Part shown: in pieces, positions 1 through 8,493 of the stretch
How positions within the stretch are numbered: position 1 is the stretch's first letter
How the letters are laid out: each line of letters opens with the position of its first letter
NCBI GenBank assembly: GCA_964533495.1
Contig: CAZHJU010000010.1
Span: 1-64,000 of the forward strand
Length of the DNA: 64,000 nt
Source: Ga0077527 sp964533495
GTDB taxonomy: Bacteria > Pseudomonadota > Gammaproteobacteria > Burkholderiales > SG8-41
Reading direction: 5' to 3'
Notes under the pieces: model-generated
What the model saw: only the letters and a program-made list of their open reading frames with translations
Databases searched by the model: none
Told to the model about the DNA's origin: nothing
Position numbers and translations under genes: made by a program

Positions 1-1
1 C

Positions 2-973
2 CCGGCGCTGCTGCGCCCGGGCCGGTTCGACCGCCAGGTCGTGGTGCCGCTGCCGGACATCCGCGGCCGCGAGCAGATCCTGCTGGTGCACATGCGCAAG
101 GTGCCGATCTCGCCCGACGTCAAGGCCGACATCATCGCCCGCGGTACACCCGGATTCTCCGGCGCCGACCTCGCCAACCTGGTCAACGAGGCCGCGCTGT
201 TCGCCGCGCGCGGCAACAAGCGCCTGGTCGACATGGACGACTTCGAGCGCGCCAAGGACAAGATCATGATGGGCGCCGAGCGCCGCTCGATGGTGATGCC
301 CGAGCACGAGCGTCGCAACACCGCCTACCACGAAGCGGGCCACGCGCTGGTTGCGCGGCGCCTGCCGCTGACCGATCCGGTGCACAAGGTGACGATCATC
401 CCGCGTGGCCGCGCGCTGGGCGTGACCATGCAGCTGCCTACAGAAGACCGCTACAGCATGAACCGCGACCAGATCCTGCAGAACATTTCCGTGCTGTTCG
501 GCGGCCGCATCGCCGAGGAAGTGTTCATGGCGCAGATGACCACCGGGGCTTCTAACGATTTCGAGCGCGCCACCGAAATGGCGCGCAACATGGTCACGCG
601 CTGGGGCATGAGCGACAACCTCGGCACGATGGTCTACGGCGAGAACGAGGGCGAGGTGTTCCTCGGCCGCTCGATCACCACCCACAAGAACATGTCGGAA
701 GAGACCATGCGCAAGGTCGACGCGGAAATCCGCCGCATCATCGACCAGCAGTACGCGCTGGCGCGCAGGCTGATCGAGGAGGACCGCGACAAGGTCGAGG
801 CGATGGCCAAGGCGCTGCTGGAATGGGAAACCATCGATTCCGACCAGATCGAGGACATCATGGAAGGCAGGGCGCCGCGCGCGCCGAAACCGCTGGCCGC
901 GACTTCGCCCAAGCCGCCGAAGGACAACACGCCCGGCGCGGCGGCAACCAATACCCCGGCTGCCGAAGCCTGA
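2..973 (+). CDS. ftsH: ATP-dependent zinc metalloprotease FtsH, C-terminal part (5' end outside window)
   Basis: This is the last 323 residues of the membrane-anchored AAA+ protease that degrades misassembled membrane proteins and regulatory substrates. The frame is open from base 2 and opens in the end of the AAA module (LLRPGRFDRQ, the second region of homology with its arginine finger). The zinc site HEAGH is at 329-343, inside AYHEAGHALVARR, and the third zinc ligand region (TTGASNDFERAT) follows. The C-terminus is an Ala/Pro-rich tail, as is common in betaproteobacterial FtsH. The N-terminal membrane segments and Walker motifs lie upstream of the window. folP follows on the same strand, as in many Proteobacteria, but a terminator separates them. 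Confidence 0.97.
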   Translation, partial: PALLRPGRFDRQVVVPLPDIRGREQILLVHMRKVPISPDVKADIIARGTPGFSGADLANLVNEAALFAARGNKRLVDMDDFERAKDKIMMGAERRSMVMPEHERRNTAYHEAGHALVARRLPLTDPVHKVTIIPRGRALGVTMQLPTEDRYSMNRDQILQNISVLFGGRIAEEVFMAQMTTGASNDFERATEMARNMVTRWGMSDNLGTMVYGENEGEVFLGRSITTHKNMSEETMRKVDAEIRRIIDQQYALARRLIEEDRDKVEAMAKALLEWETIDSDQIEDIMEGRAPRAPKPLAATSPKPPKDNTPGAAATNTPAAEA

Positions 974-1019
974 GGATGGTGCCAACCGGTGCATGGTGAG
1001 CGCTGAGGGGACGGGCAGG

Positions 1020-1048
1020 ACGGCAGGGGCTTTTTCCCTGCCGTTTTT
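1020..1048 (+). terminator. Rho-independent terminator after ftsH
   Basis: An 8-bp G/C-rich perfect stem (CGGCAGGG with CCCTGCCG), extended by an A-T pair, encloses a 7-nt loop and is followed by a T5 run. It begins 46 nt after the ftsH stop and ends 40 nt before the folP start, so it should end or attenuate ftsH transcription before folP. Confidence 0.85.
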
Positions 1049-1087
1049 GTTTTTCCCTTTCGTTTTCCCTTTTCCCTTGAGCTTCCG

Positions 1088-1912
1088 ATGATTCTCCGCT
1101 GCGGCAAATACCGGCTCGTTCCCGACCGCCCGCTGATCATGGGCGTGGTCAACGTGACGCCCGATTCCTTTTCCGACGGCGGGCATTTCCTGCAGGCCGC
1201 CGCGGCCGTGGCCCACGCGCGGCGGCTGATCGACGAGGGCGCCGACCTGCTGGATGTCGGCGGCGAGTCGACGCGGCCCGGCGCGGCGCCGGTGGTGCTG
1301 GACGAGGAGCGGCGCCGCGTGCTGCCGGTGATCGAGGCGCTCTCCGGCGCCGGCGTGCCGCTGTCGGTCGACACCCAGAAACCCGAATTGATGCGCGAGG
1401 CGGCCGCGGCCGGCGCCGCGCTGGTCAACGACGTCAACGGCTTCGAGGCGCCGGGCGCGCTCGAGGCGGTGGCCGGCAGCGATTGCGCGGTCTGCATCAT
1501 GCACCGGCAGGGCGACCCGCGGACCATGCAGCAGTCGCCGCAGTACGCGGACGTGGTGGCCGAGGTCGATGCCTATCTCAGGCGGCGTGCCGCCGCGGCG
1601 GAGCGTGCCGGAATCGCGCGCGAACGCATTGTCGTCGATCCCGGCTTCGGCTTCGGCAAGACCCTGGAGCACAACCTGGCGCTGCTGCGCGGCCTGGACG
1701 CGATTGCCGCCGCGGGGTTCCCGGTGCTGGCGGGGTTGTCGCGCAAATCGATGGTCGGCGCGCTGACCGGCAGGCCGGTCGGTGAACGCATGCCGGGCAG
1801 CGTCGCCGCCGCGCTGCTGGCCGCGCAGCGCGGCGCGACGATCCTGCGGGTGCACGATGTCGCGGCCACGCGCGACGCGCTGGCCGTCTGGAACGTCCTC
1901 CGGCGGTCCTGA
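1088..1912 (+). CDS. folP: Dihydropteroate synthase
   Basis: Joins 6-hydroxymethyl-dihydropterin diphosphate to p-aminobenzoate in cytoplasmic folate synthesis, and is the sulfonamide target. The 274 aa length is normal for the family. Visible motifs in order are the pterin/PABA loop MGVVNVTPDSFSDGG, then DLLDVGGESTRPGA, the VNDVNGF strand, DPGFGFGKTLEHN, GLSRKSMVG and the closing LRVHDV. ATG at 1088 gives the standard short N-terminus. glmM starts 59 nt after the stop on the same strand, which is the conserved ftsH-folP-glmM order. Confidence 0.97.
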   Translation: MILRCGKYRLVPDRPLIMGVVNVTPDSFSDGGHFLQAAAAVAHARRLIDEGADLLDVGGESTRPGAAPVVLDEERRRVLPVIEALSGAGVPLSVDTQKPELMREAAAAGAALVNDVNGFEAPGALEAVAGSDCAVCIMHRQGDPRTMQQSPQYADVVAEVDAYLRRRAAAAERAGIARERIVVDPGFGFGKTLEHNLALLRGLDAIAAAGFPVLAGLSRKSMVGALTGRPVGERMPGSVAAALLAAQRGATILRVHDVAATRDALAVWNVLRRS

Positions 1913-1919
1913 ACCGTCC

Positions 1920-1947
1920 GGGATTGGGTAAACTTGCGCCCAATCCC
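1920..1947 (+). other. Hairpin in the folP-glmM gap
   Basis: GGGATTGGG at 1920-1928 is perfectly complementary to CCCAATCCC at 1939-1947, with a 10-nt loop. There is no T-run, so it does not look like an intrinsic terminator. It ends 24 nt before the chosen glmM start and could affect mRNA stability or translation. The structure is seen directly; its function is not known. Confidence 0.4.
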
Positions 1948-1971
1948 GCAATCCACAAAACCAGAACAACA

Positions 1972-3321
1972 ATGACCCGCAAATATTTCGGCACCGACGG
2001 CATCCGCGGCACGGTCGGCAGGGCGCCGATCACCCCGGATTTCGTGATGCGCCTCGGGTACGCCGCCGGCAGGGTGCTGGCGCGGAGGGCCGCCGGCAGC
2101 GAGCGCCCGGCCGTGCTGATCGGCAAGGACACCCGCATTTCCGGCTACATGCTGGAGTCGGCGCTGGAGGCGGGCCTTTCCGCGGCGGGTGTCGATGTCC
2201 TGCTGGTCGGGCCGATGCCGACGCCGGGCGTGGCCTACCTGACGCGCGCGCTGCGCCTGTCGGCGGGCATCGTCATCAGCGCCTCCCACAATCCCTACCA
2301 GGACAACGGCATCAAGTTTTTCTCGGCCGACGGCAGCAAGCTGCCGGATGCCACGGAATCGGCGATCGAGGCGGCGCTGGACCAGCCGCTGCGGTGCGTT
2401 CCATCGTCGCGCCTGGGCAAGGCGCGGCGCATCGATGACGCCGCGGGACGTTATATCGAGTTCTGCAAAAGCACCTTTCCCGCGCGGTTCGACCTGCATG
2501 GCCTGCGCATCGCGGTCGACTGCGCGCACGGCGCCGGATACCACATCGCGCCCCATGTTTTCCACGAGCTGGGGGCGGACGTGGTGCCGGTGGGCGTTGC
2601 TCCGGACGGCCTCAATATCAACCGGAACACCGGGGCCACCCATGCCGGATCGCTGCAGAAGGCGGTGCGGCGCGCCAGGGCGGATCTCGGCATCGCGCTC
2701 GACGGCGACGGCGACCGGCTGATCATGGCCGACGCGTCGGGGCGGATTTACGACGGCGACGAACTGCTCTATGTCGTGGCCGCCCGCCGCAAGCGCACGC
2801 GCAGCCTGCGGGGCGGCGTGGTCGGCACCCAGATGACCAATCTTGCGATGGCGCAGGCGCTGGCGGGGCTGAAGATACCTTTTGCGCGCGCGAAGGTCGG
2901 CGACCGTTACGTGCTGGAAATGCTGCAGGCGAAGGGCTGGCAGCTCGGCGGCGAGAACTCGGGCCATATCGTCTGCCTCGACCGCCACACCACCGGTGAC
3001 GGCATCGTGTCGGCGCTGCAGGTGCTGGAGGCGCTGATCGGCGCCGGCACCACGCTGGCCGAGGCCGTGGATTTCGCGCTGTATCCGCAGGTTCTGGTAA
3101 ACGTGCGGGTGGCGGGCAGGCCGGCGCGCGAGGTGCTTGCAGCGGCTTCCGTGCAGAAGGCCGTCGCCGGCGCGGAGCGCGCGCTGAAGGATTCCGGCCG
3201 GGTGCTGCTGCGGCCTTCGGGCACCGAGCCGCTGATCCGCGTGATGGTCGAGGGGCGGTCGAAACGCCAAGTCACGATGCTGGCCGCCCAGGTGGCCCGG
3301 GCTGTGCGCGCGGCCGGCTGA
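1972..3321 (+). CDS. glmM: Phosphoglucosamine mutase
   Basis: Interconverts glucosamine-6-phosphate and glucosamine-1-phosphate on the route to UDP-GlcNAc, peptidoglycan and LPS. 449 aa, the usual size. The N-terminus MTRKYFGTDGIRGTVG is the family signature, so ATG 1972 is preferred over an in-frame upstream codon at 1924, which would add 16 unrelated residues. The phosphoserine loop is VISASHNPYQDNG, the magnesium loop DGDGDR, the sugar-binding loop GGENSGH and the phosphate-binding loop RPSGTEPLIRV. It ends 16 nt from the convergent pstB stop. Confidence 0.97.
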   Translation: MTRKYFGTDGIRGTVGRAPITPDFVMRLGYAAGRVLARRAAGSERPAVLIGKDTRISGYMLESALEAGLSAAGVDVLLVGPMPTPGVAYLTRALRLSAGIVISASHNPYQDNGIKFFSADGSKLPDATESAIEAALDQPLRCVPSSRLGKARRIDDAAGRYIEFCKSTFPARFDLHGLRIAVDCAHGAGYHIAPHVFHELGADVVPVGVAPDGLNINRNTGATHAGSLQKAVRRARADLGIALDGDGDRLIMADASGRIYDGDELLYVVAARRKRTRSLRGGVVGTQMTNLAMAQALAGLKIPFARAKVGDRYVLEMLQAKGWQLGGENSGHIVCLDRHTTGDGIVSALQVLEALIGAGTTLAEAVDFALYPQVLVNVRVAGRPAREVLAAASVQKAVAGAERALKDSGRVLLRPSGTEPLIRVMVEGRSKRQVTMLAAQVARAVRAAG

Positions 3322-3338
3322 AACCGGCCGCGCCGGTT
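3322..3338. terminator. Shared hairpin between convergent glmM and pstB
   Basis: AACCGGC and GCCGGTT form a perfect 7-bp stem with a 3-nt loop in the 16-nt gap between the two convergent stop codons, touching the pstB stop. It has no T-run on either strand, so it is at best a weak or Rho-assisted bidirectional terminator. Confidence 0.45.
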
Positions 3339-4117
3339 CAGCCGAAGCGGCCGGTGATGTAGTCCTCGGTTTCCTGTTTCTTCGGCTTGATGAACAGCTG
3401 GTCGGTCTGGCCGTATTCGATCATCTCGCCCAGATACATGTAGGCCGTGAAATCCGACACCCGCGCCGCCTGCTGCATGTTGTGGGTGACGATGGCGACC
3501 GTGTACTCCGATTTCAGCTCGTGCACCAGTTCCTCGATCTTTGCCGTCGAGATCGGATCGAGCGCCGAAGTCGGTTCGTCGAGCAGGATGACGGAGGGCT
3601 TCACGGCGACCGACCGCGCGATGCACAGCCGCTGCTGCTGGCCGCCGGACAGCGCGAGCCCGCTCTGGTTCAGCTTGTCCCTGGCTTCGTTCCACAGCGC
3701 GGTCTTGGTCAGCGCCCATTCGACCCGTTCGTCCATTTCCCCCTTGGACAGTTTTTCGTAGAGGCGGACGCCGAAGGCGATGTTGTCGTAGATCGACATC
3801 GGGAAGGGCGTGGGCTTCTGGAACACCATGCCGATGCGCGCGCGCAGCAGGTTCAGATCCTGCCCGGGATCGAGGATGTTCTGGCCGTAGAAGTTGATTT
3901 CGCCTTCGGCGCGCTGTCCCGGATACAGGCTGTACATGCGGTTCAGCGTGCGCAGCAGCGTCGACTTGCCGCAGCCGGAAGGGCCGATGAAGGCGGTGAC
4001 CTTGTGCTCGACGATGTCCAGGTTGATGTTCCTGAGGCCCTGGAACTTGCCGTAGAAAAAATTCAGGTTGCGGATCTGTATCGCGGTCTTGACCGGCTGC
4101 GCGGCGGCTTCGCTCAT
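3338..4117 (-). CDS. pstB: Phosphate ABC transporter ATP-binding protein
   Basis: ATPase that drives PstSCA phosphate import. 259 aa. Walker A GPSGCGKST, Q-loop region MVFQKPTPFPMS, signature LSGGQQQRLCIARS, Walker B ILLDEPTSALDP and the switch histidine in VTHNMQQA are all present. The start at 4117 (MSEAAAQPVK) is chosen because the upstream 20-codon extension overlaps the end of pstA and does not resemble the family. It lies 23 nt after the pstA stop. It is the last gene of the operon here: no phoU or phoBR follows, because convergent glmM begins immediately. Confidence 0.97.
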   Translation of the reverse strand: MSEAAAQPVKTAIQIRNLNFFYGKFQGLRNINLDIVEHKVTAFIGPSGCGKSTLLRTLNRMYSLYPGQRAEGEINFYGQNILDPGQDLNLLRARIGMVFQKPTPFPMSIYDNIAFGVRLYEKLSKGEMDERVEWALTKTALWNEARDKLNQSGLALSGGQQQRLCIARSVAVKPSVILLDEPTSALDPISTAKIEELVHELKSEYTVAIVTHNMQQAARVSDFTAYMYLGEMIEYGQTDQLFIKPKKQETEDYITGRFG

Positions 4118-4139
4118 GGTGTGTTTTCCAGGTTGCCTG

Positions 4140-4988
4140 CTAGTTGGAGACTTTCTCGCGGAAAAACACGCGAGCAAGTATGTTGAGTGCCAGCACCGTC
4201 AGCGTGATCAGCAATGCGCCGCCCCAGGCCAGGCGCACCCAGTTGTCGTAGGGGCTCATCGCGAACTGGAAAATCACCACCGGCAGGTTGGACATCGGCT
4301 TGTTCATGTCCACCGAGAAGAACTGGTTGTTCAGCGCGGTGAAGAGCAGGGGCGCCGTTTCGCCGCTGATGCGCGCCAGCGCGAGCAGCACGCCGGTGAC
4401 CACGCCGGACCTCGCGGCGCGCAGGGTCACCATGATGGATACCTTCCAGTGCGGCGCGCCGAGCGCGAAGGCGGCCTCGCGCAGGCTGCCCGGCACCAGG
4501 CGCAGCATGTTTTCGGTGGTGCGCAGCACCACGGGGATCGCGATCAGCGACAGCGCGATGGTGCCCGCCCAGCCGGAGAAGTGTTTGACCTGGGCGACGA
4601 GGATCGCGTAAATGAACAGGCCGAGCACGATCGACGGCGCGCTGAGCATGATGTCGGTCATGAAGCGGGTGATTTCGGCGATCCGGCTGCGATCTCCGAA
4701 TTCGGCGAGATACATCCCCGCAAGAATGCCGACCGGCGTGCTGACCAGCGTCGCGAAACCGACCATCAGCAGGCTGCCGACGATGGCATTGGCAAGGCCG
4801 CCGCCTTCCGAGCCCGGCGCCGGCGTCGACTGCGTGAACATGTTCCAGTCGATGGCCTGGACGCCGTTCTTGAAGAGCACGGCCAGTATCCACAGCAGCA
4901 CGAACAGGCCGAGAGCCATGGCGACCATCGACAGCGTGATGCCGATCCGGTTTTTCCAGATGCGCCGGTTGTAGAGCTGCTGGTTCAT
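4140..4988 (-). CDS. pstA: Phosphate ABC transporter permease PstA
   Basis: One of the two membrane permeases of the high-affinity phosphate transporter. 282 aa, starting MNQQLYNRR, with about six hydrophobic segments and the binding-protein-dependent permease (EAA-type) loop LREAAFALGAPHWKVSI that contacts PstB. It lies between pstC (21-nt gap) and pstB (22-nt gap) on one transcript. Confidence 0.96.
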   Translation of the reverse strand: MNQQLYNRRIWKNRIGITLSMVAMALGLFVLLWILAVLFKNGVQAIDWNMFTQSTPAPGSEGGGLANAIVGSLLMVGFATLVSTPVGILAGMYLAEFGDRSRIAEITRFMTDIMLSAPSIVLGLFIYAILVAQVKHFSGWAGTIALSLIAIPVVLRTTENMLRLVPGSLREAAFALGAPHWKVSIMVTLRAARSGVVTGVLLALARISGETAPLLFTALNNQFFSVDMNKPMSNLPVVIFQFAMSPYDNWVRLAWGGALLITLTVLALNILARVFFREKVSN

Positions 4989-5009
4989 GTCGGTTTCCGG
5001 ATCCGGGGT

Positions 5010-5996
5010 TCAGGTTCTCAGGCCCTTGGCGCGTTCGGTGCGGATGATCAGCAGCTTGGCGAACGCGAGGACGATGAAGGTGATCACGAACAGCAGCAGG
5101 CCGAGCGCGAACAGCGTGGACAGGTGGAAGTCCGCGGCCTCGCCGAACTCGTTGGCCAGCGTCGAGGCGATCGACGATCCCGGCGAGAACAGCGAGGCGC
5201 TGATGCGCTGCGAATTGCCGATGACGAAGGTGACGGCCATGGTCTCGCCGAGCGCGCGCCCGAGGCCGAGCATGATGCCGCCGATGACGCCCTGCTGCGT
5301 GTAGGGCAGCACGATATGACGGACCACCTCCCAGGTGGTGCAACCCACGCCATAAGCCGATTCGCGCAGGATCGGCGGGACGATCTCGAAGACGTCGCGC
5401 ATCACGGCGGCGATGAAGGGCAGGATCATGAACGCCAGCACCAGTCCGGCCGCGAGAATGCCGATGCCGTTCATCGCGCCGCCGAACAGCGGCGCAATGA
5501 TCGGCATCTGGCCCAGCGTCGACTGCAGCGCCGGCTGGCCGTATTCGGCGAACAGGGGCGCGAACACGAACAGGCCGAACATGCCGTAGATGATCGACGG
5601 CACGGCGGCCAGCAGCTCGATGGCGGTGCCCAGCGGCCGGCGCAGCCACGCCGGGCAGGTTTCGGTCAGGAACAGCGCGATGCCGAAGCTGAGGGGCACC
5701 GCGATCAGAATGGCGATGGTCGCGCTGGCCAGGGTGCCAAAGATGGCGATGGCGGCGCCAAACTCCTCGTTGATGATGTCCCATTCGACACGCCAGATGA
5801 ACTCGATGCCGAATTTCTGGAAGGCGGGCCAGGCCGCCATGGCGAGGGAGACCAGGATGCCGATCAGCGCCACCAGCACGATCAGCGAGAAACAGAGGGT
5901 GAGCTTGTGGAATACGAAATCCTGGATGCGCTGCTTACGGACGGTGTTCAGGCGCTGACGGTCGCGCAGGCCGCTGTCAGCGGACGGGGTATTCAT
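5010..5996 (-). CDS. pstC: Phosphate ABC transporter permease PstC
   Basis: Partner permease of PstA. 328 aa from the ATG at 5996, which has a GGAG ribosome-binding site 8-11 nt upstream. A start at 6074 would add 26 residues without such a signal. After a short basic N-terminus come six predicted membrane spans, a periplasmic loop between the first two, and the EAA-type loop ILRESAYGVGCTTWEVV. It is separated from pstS by 174 nt that contain a strong terminator-like hairpin, so it is probably expressed at a lower level than pstS. Confidence 0.96.
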   Translation of the reverse strand: MNTPSADSGLRDRQRLNTVRKQRIQDFVFHKLTLCFSLIVLVALIGILVSLAMAAWPAFQKFGIEFIWRVEWDIINEEFGAAIAIFGTLASATIAILIAVPLSFGIALFLTETCPAWLRRPLGTAIELLAAVPSIIYGMFGLFVFAPLFAEYGQPALQSTLGQMPIIAPLFGGAMNGIGILAAGLVLAFMILPFIAAVMRDVFEIVPPILRESAYGVGCTTWEVVRHIVLPYTQQGVIGGIMLGLGRALGETMAVTFVIGNSQRISASLFSPGSSIASTLANEFGEAADFHLSTLFALGLLLFVITFIVLAFAKLLIIRTERAKGLRT

Positions 5997-6118
5997 GAAC
6001 GCTCCACTCTGGTTGCCTGTGACATCCGGGCTTCGTTCATCAAGTATACCGTCGACCGGGGGTGCCGTATTCATGCCTGCTCCGCGTTTGACGCTGCATC
6101 AGGAAAACCCGGGCTTTG

Positions 6119-6153
6119 AAAAAACATGGAGTGTCCCGGATGGACACTCCATG
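6119..6153 (-). terminator. Terminator or attenuator between pstS and pstC
   Basis: A 12-bp perfect stem (arms 6125-6136 and 6142-6153, 5-nt loop) is followed on the minus strand by six T residues. It starts 18 nt after the pstS stop. Partial termination, or 3'-end protection of the pstS mRNA, would give more periplasmic binding protein than membrane subunits, a familiar arrangement in ABC importer operons. Confidence 0.85.
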
Positions 6154-6170
6154 CCTGTGAATCTGCCTGC

Positions 6171-7196
6171 TTAACGGGCAATCTGCGTCCAGACTTTTTC
6201 GGTGATCGCCTTGGTGAGCGCGTCCGGCAGCGGAACATAGTCGAGTTCCAGCGCCATCTGCTTGCCGTTCCTGAAGGACCAGTCGAAGAACTTGAGCACT
6301 TCGTTGGAGGCGGCCTTGTCCGCCGGGCTCTTGTACATCAGCGCGAAGGTCGCGCCGGAAATCGGCCAGGACTCGGCGCCTTTCTGGTTGACCAGCGAGA
6401 TGCCCATTCCCGGCACGCTGAACCAGTTCGCACCGGCGGCCGCCGCCGCGAAGGTTTTTTCATCCGGATCGACGAAGCGGCCATCGGCGTTGCGCAGCTG
6501 CAGGTGCGGAATCCTGTTGCGCTTGGCGTAGGCGTATTCGACGTAGCCGACCGCGCCTTTCACACGGCTGACGTTGGCGGCGACGCCCTCGTTGCCCTTG
6601 CCGCCGACCGAGGTGGCGGCCGGCCATTTGACTGCCGCGCCCTTGCCCACCTTGTCCTTCCAGGTGGCGCTGACTTCGCTCAGGTAGTCGGTGAAGATGA
6701 ACGTGGTGCCCGAACCGTCCGAACGGTGCACGACGGTGATCGTCTGGTCGGGCAGCTTCTTGCCCGGGTTCAGCGCGGCGATTTTCGGGTCGTTCCATTT
6801 CTGGATCGTGCCCATGAACAGTTCGGCGAGGATTTCCCCCGTCACTTTCAGCTCACCGGGCTTGAAGCCCTCGAGGTTGATGACCGGGACCACGCCGCCG
6901 AGCACGGTCGGGAACTGCACCATGCCGTCCTTGTCGAGGTCGGCGCCGCTCAGCGGAGCGTCGGTGCCGCCGAAGGTGACGGTTTTGGCGCGGATCTGGC
7001 GGATGCCGCCGGAAGAGCCGATCGACTGGTAGTTGAGGCCGACGTTAGCGGCCTTTTTGTAGGCTTCGGCCCACTTCGCGTAAATCGGATAGGGGAAGGT
7101 GGCGCCCGCGCCGGTGATATCGGCGGCATGTGCCGCCGAGGCCATCGCCAAGGCGGAAGCCGCGGCGACTGCAAAATTCCTGAGCATCGATTTCAT
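6171..7196 (-). CDS. pstS: Periplasmic phosphate-binding protein PstS
   Basis: High-affinity phosphate receptor that delivers Pi to PstCA. 341 aa with a classic Sec signal peptide (MKSMLRNFAVAAA..., cleavage expected at AHA-AD near residue 24). Phosphate-contacting stretches GAGATFP, SIGSSGG, FGGTDAPL and HRSDGSGTT are present. The start at 7196 has a GAGGA ribosome-binding site 9-13 nt upstream. It is the first gene of pstSCAB and has a candidate Pho box 82-99 nt upstream. Confidence 0.97.
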   Translation of the reverse strand: MKSMLRNFAVAAASALAMASAAHAADITGAGATFPYPIYAKWAEAYKKAANVGLNYQSIGSSGGIRQIRAKTVTFGGTDAPLSGADLDKDGMVQFPTVLGGVVPVINLEGFKPGELKVTGEILAELFMGTIQKWNDPKIAALNPGKKLPDQTITVVHRSDGSGTTFIFTDYLSEVSATWKDKVGKGAAVKWPAATSVGGKGNEGVAANVSRVKGAVGYVEYAYAKRNRIPHLQLRNADGRFVDPDEKTFAAAAAGANWFSVPGMGISLVNQKGAESWPISGATFALMYKSPADKAASNEVLKFFDWSFRNGKQMALELDYVPLPDALTKAITEKVWTQIAR

Positions 7197-7563
7197 GGCT
7201 GCGTCCTCGAAAAATGATGGTATGCGTCAATGTTTGCCTGCATGTTCAACAGACGCGGCGGACTGTAACGCTCGAATGTTGCAGCGCTGTGACAGCGCCA
7301 CAAATTTGATTATCCTCATTGGAAACAGCGGGTTATGGCGGCATCGGCGGCGCATCCTGCCGGCCGCGGTGACATGATCGCGTTGCCGCCTTTCATTCGC
7401 TGTTCCGGGCGGCGGCGGTGTCCGGATGGCCATTGAATTTTCACGGGAGCGCAAGGTCGCAATACGGCGGGGCGGGAAGCCCGTTCCAGGCGCAGCAGAT
7501 ATCGCTGCGGTGTCGGGCTTCGGGTACAATAGCCCGATTATCCGGATGAATTGAAATTTCTTA
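7197..7563. other. Divergent intergenic region pstS/dapA
   Basis: A 367-nt region between the divergent pstS and dapA starts. The pst side holds the Pho box described separately. On the dapA side, TACAAT at 7525-7530 is a possible -10, but no good -35 is visible at the right spacing. No convincing small gene was seen. Confidence 0.6.
7262..7295 (-). promoter_or_regulatory. Candidate Pho box and -10 element for pstSCAB
   Basis: On the minus strand 7295-7278 reads CTGTCACAGCGCTGCAAC: two 7-nt half-sites (CTGTCAC and CTGCAAC) separated by 4 nt, the layout of PhoB boxes (consensus CTGTCAT-N4-CTGTCAT/C). Ten nt further on is TACAGT (7267-7262), a plausible -10 at the spacing seen in Pho promoters. 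It lies 66 nt or more upstream of the pstS start. The match is by eye; PhoB dependence is inferred. Confidence 0.6.
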
Positions 7564-8493
7564 ATGAAAATCAACAAGTTAACGGCTGTTCGCGGCAGTC
7601 TGGTGGCCATCGTCACGCCGATGGCCGAGGACGGCGCGCTGGACCTCGACGCGTTCCGCCGACTGATCGACTGGCACATTGCCGAAGGCACCGACGGCAT
7701 TGTCGTCGTCGGCACCACCGGTGAATCGCCCACGGTCGATTTCGAGGAACACCGGCTGCTGATCGAAGTCGCGGTGCGTCACGTCGCGGGCCGCATCCCG
7801 GTCATCGCGGGCACCGGCGCGAATTCGACGAAGGAGGCCATCGAGCTGTCGCAGTACGCGAAGAACGCGGGCGCGGACATGAGCCTGTCGGTGGTGCCGT
7901 ACTACAACAAGCCGACCCAGGAAGGCCTCTACCGCCATTTCCGCGCGATTGCCGAAGCGGTGGATATTCCGCAGATCCTCTACAACGTCCCGGGCCGCAC
8001 GGTCGCGGACCTTTCCAACGACACCGTGCTGCGGCTGGCCGAAGTGCCCGGCATCGTCGGCATCAAGGACGCCACCGGCAACCTGGAGCGCGGCACCGAT
8101 CTGCTGCGCCGCAGGACTTCGGGGTTCGCCGTCTACAGCGGCGACGACGCCACCGGCGTCGCGCTGATGCTGCTCGGCGGCGACGGCGTGATCTCGGTGA
8201 GTTCGAATGTCGCGCCGCGGCTGATGCGCGAGATGTGCGTGGCCGCGCTCGCCGGCAACGCGCAGCAGGCCGCGGCGCTGAACAACCGGCTCCTCGGCCT
8301 GCATCGCCACCTGTTCTGCGAGGCGAATCCGATACCGGTCAAATGGGCGGTGCAGCAGCTGGGATTGATGGGCGGCGGCATCCGCCTGCCGCTGACGCCG
8401 CTGGCGCCGCAATATCATGAACTGGTGCGCGAAGCCATGCGGCAGGCCGGCGCGGTGAAGGTTGCGGAGGGCAGGCGTCATGCGGTGGCATAA
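7564..8493 (+). CDS. dapA: 4-hydroxy-tetrahydrodipicolinate synthase
   Basis: Condenses pyruvate with aspartate semialdehyde in the first step of the lysine/diaminopimelate branch. 309 aa, about 15 residues longer than many homologues, the extra being at both ends. Visible motifs are GSLVAIVTPM, the pyruvate-binding loop VGTTGESPT, the proton-relay tyrosine in VVPYYNKPTQEGLY, and the Schiff-base lysine in VGIKDATGN. No good ribosome-binding site precedes ATG 7564, so the exact start is not certain. The last 14 nt overlap bamC. Confidence 0.95.
   Translation: MKINKLTAVRGSLVAIVTPMAEDGALDLDAFRRLIDWHIAEGTDGIVVVGTTGESPTVDFEEHRLLIEVAVRHVAGRIPVIAGTGANSTKEAIELSQYAKNAGADMSLSVVPYYNKPTQEGLYRHFRAIAEAVDIPQILYNVPGRTVADLSNDTVLRLAEVPGIVGIKDATGNLERGTDLLRRRTSGFAVYSGDDATGVALMLLGGDGVISVSSNVAPRLMREMCVAALAGNAQQAAALNNRLLGLHRHLFCEANPIPVKWAVQQLGLMGGGIRLPLTPLAPQYHELVREAMRQAGAVKVAEGRRHAVA

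Noticed and set aside
4068..6119. Very long open frame on the plus strand opposite pstA/pstC
   Set aside because: It is antisense to two clearly conserved permeases, rich in Gln/Arg/Asp/His as expected from the reverse of GC-rich codons, and has no family motif.
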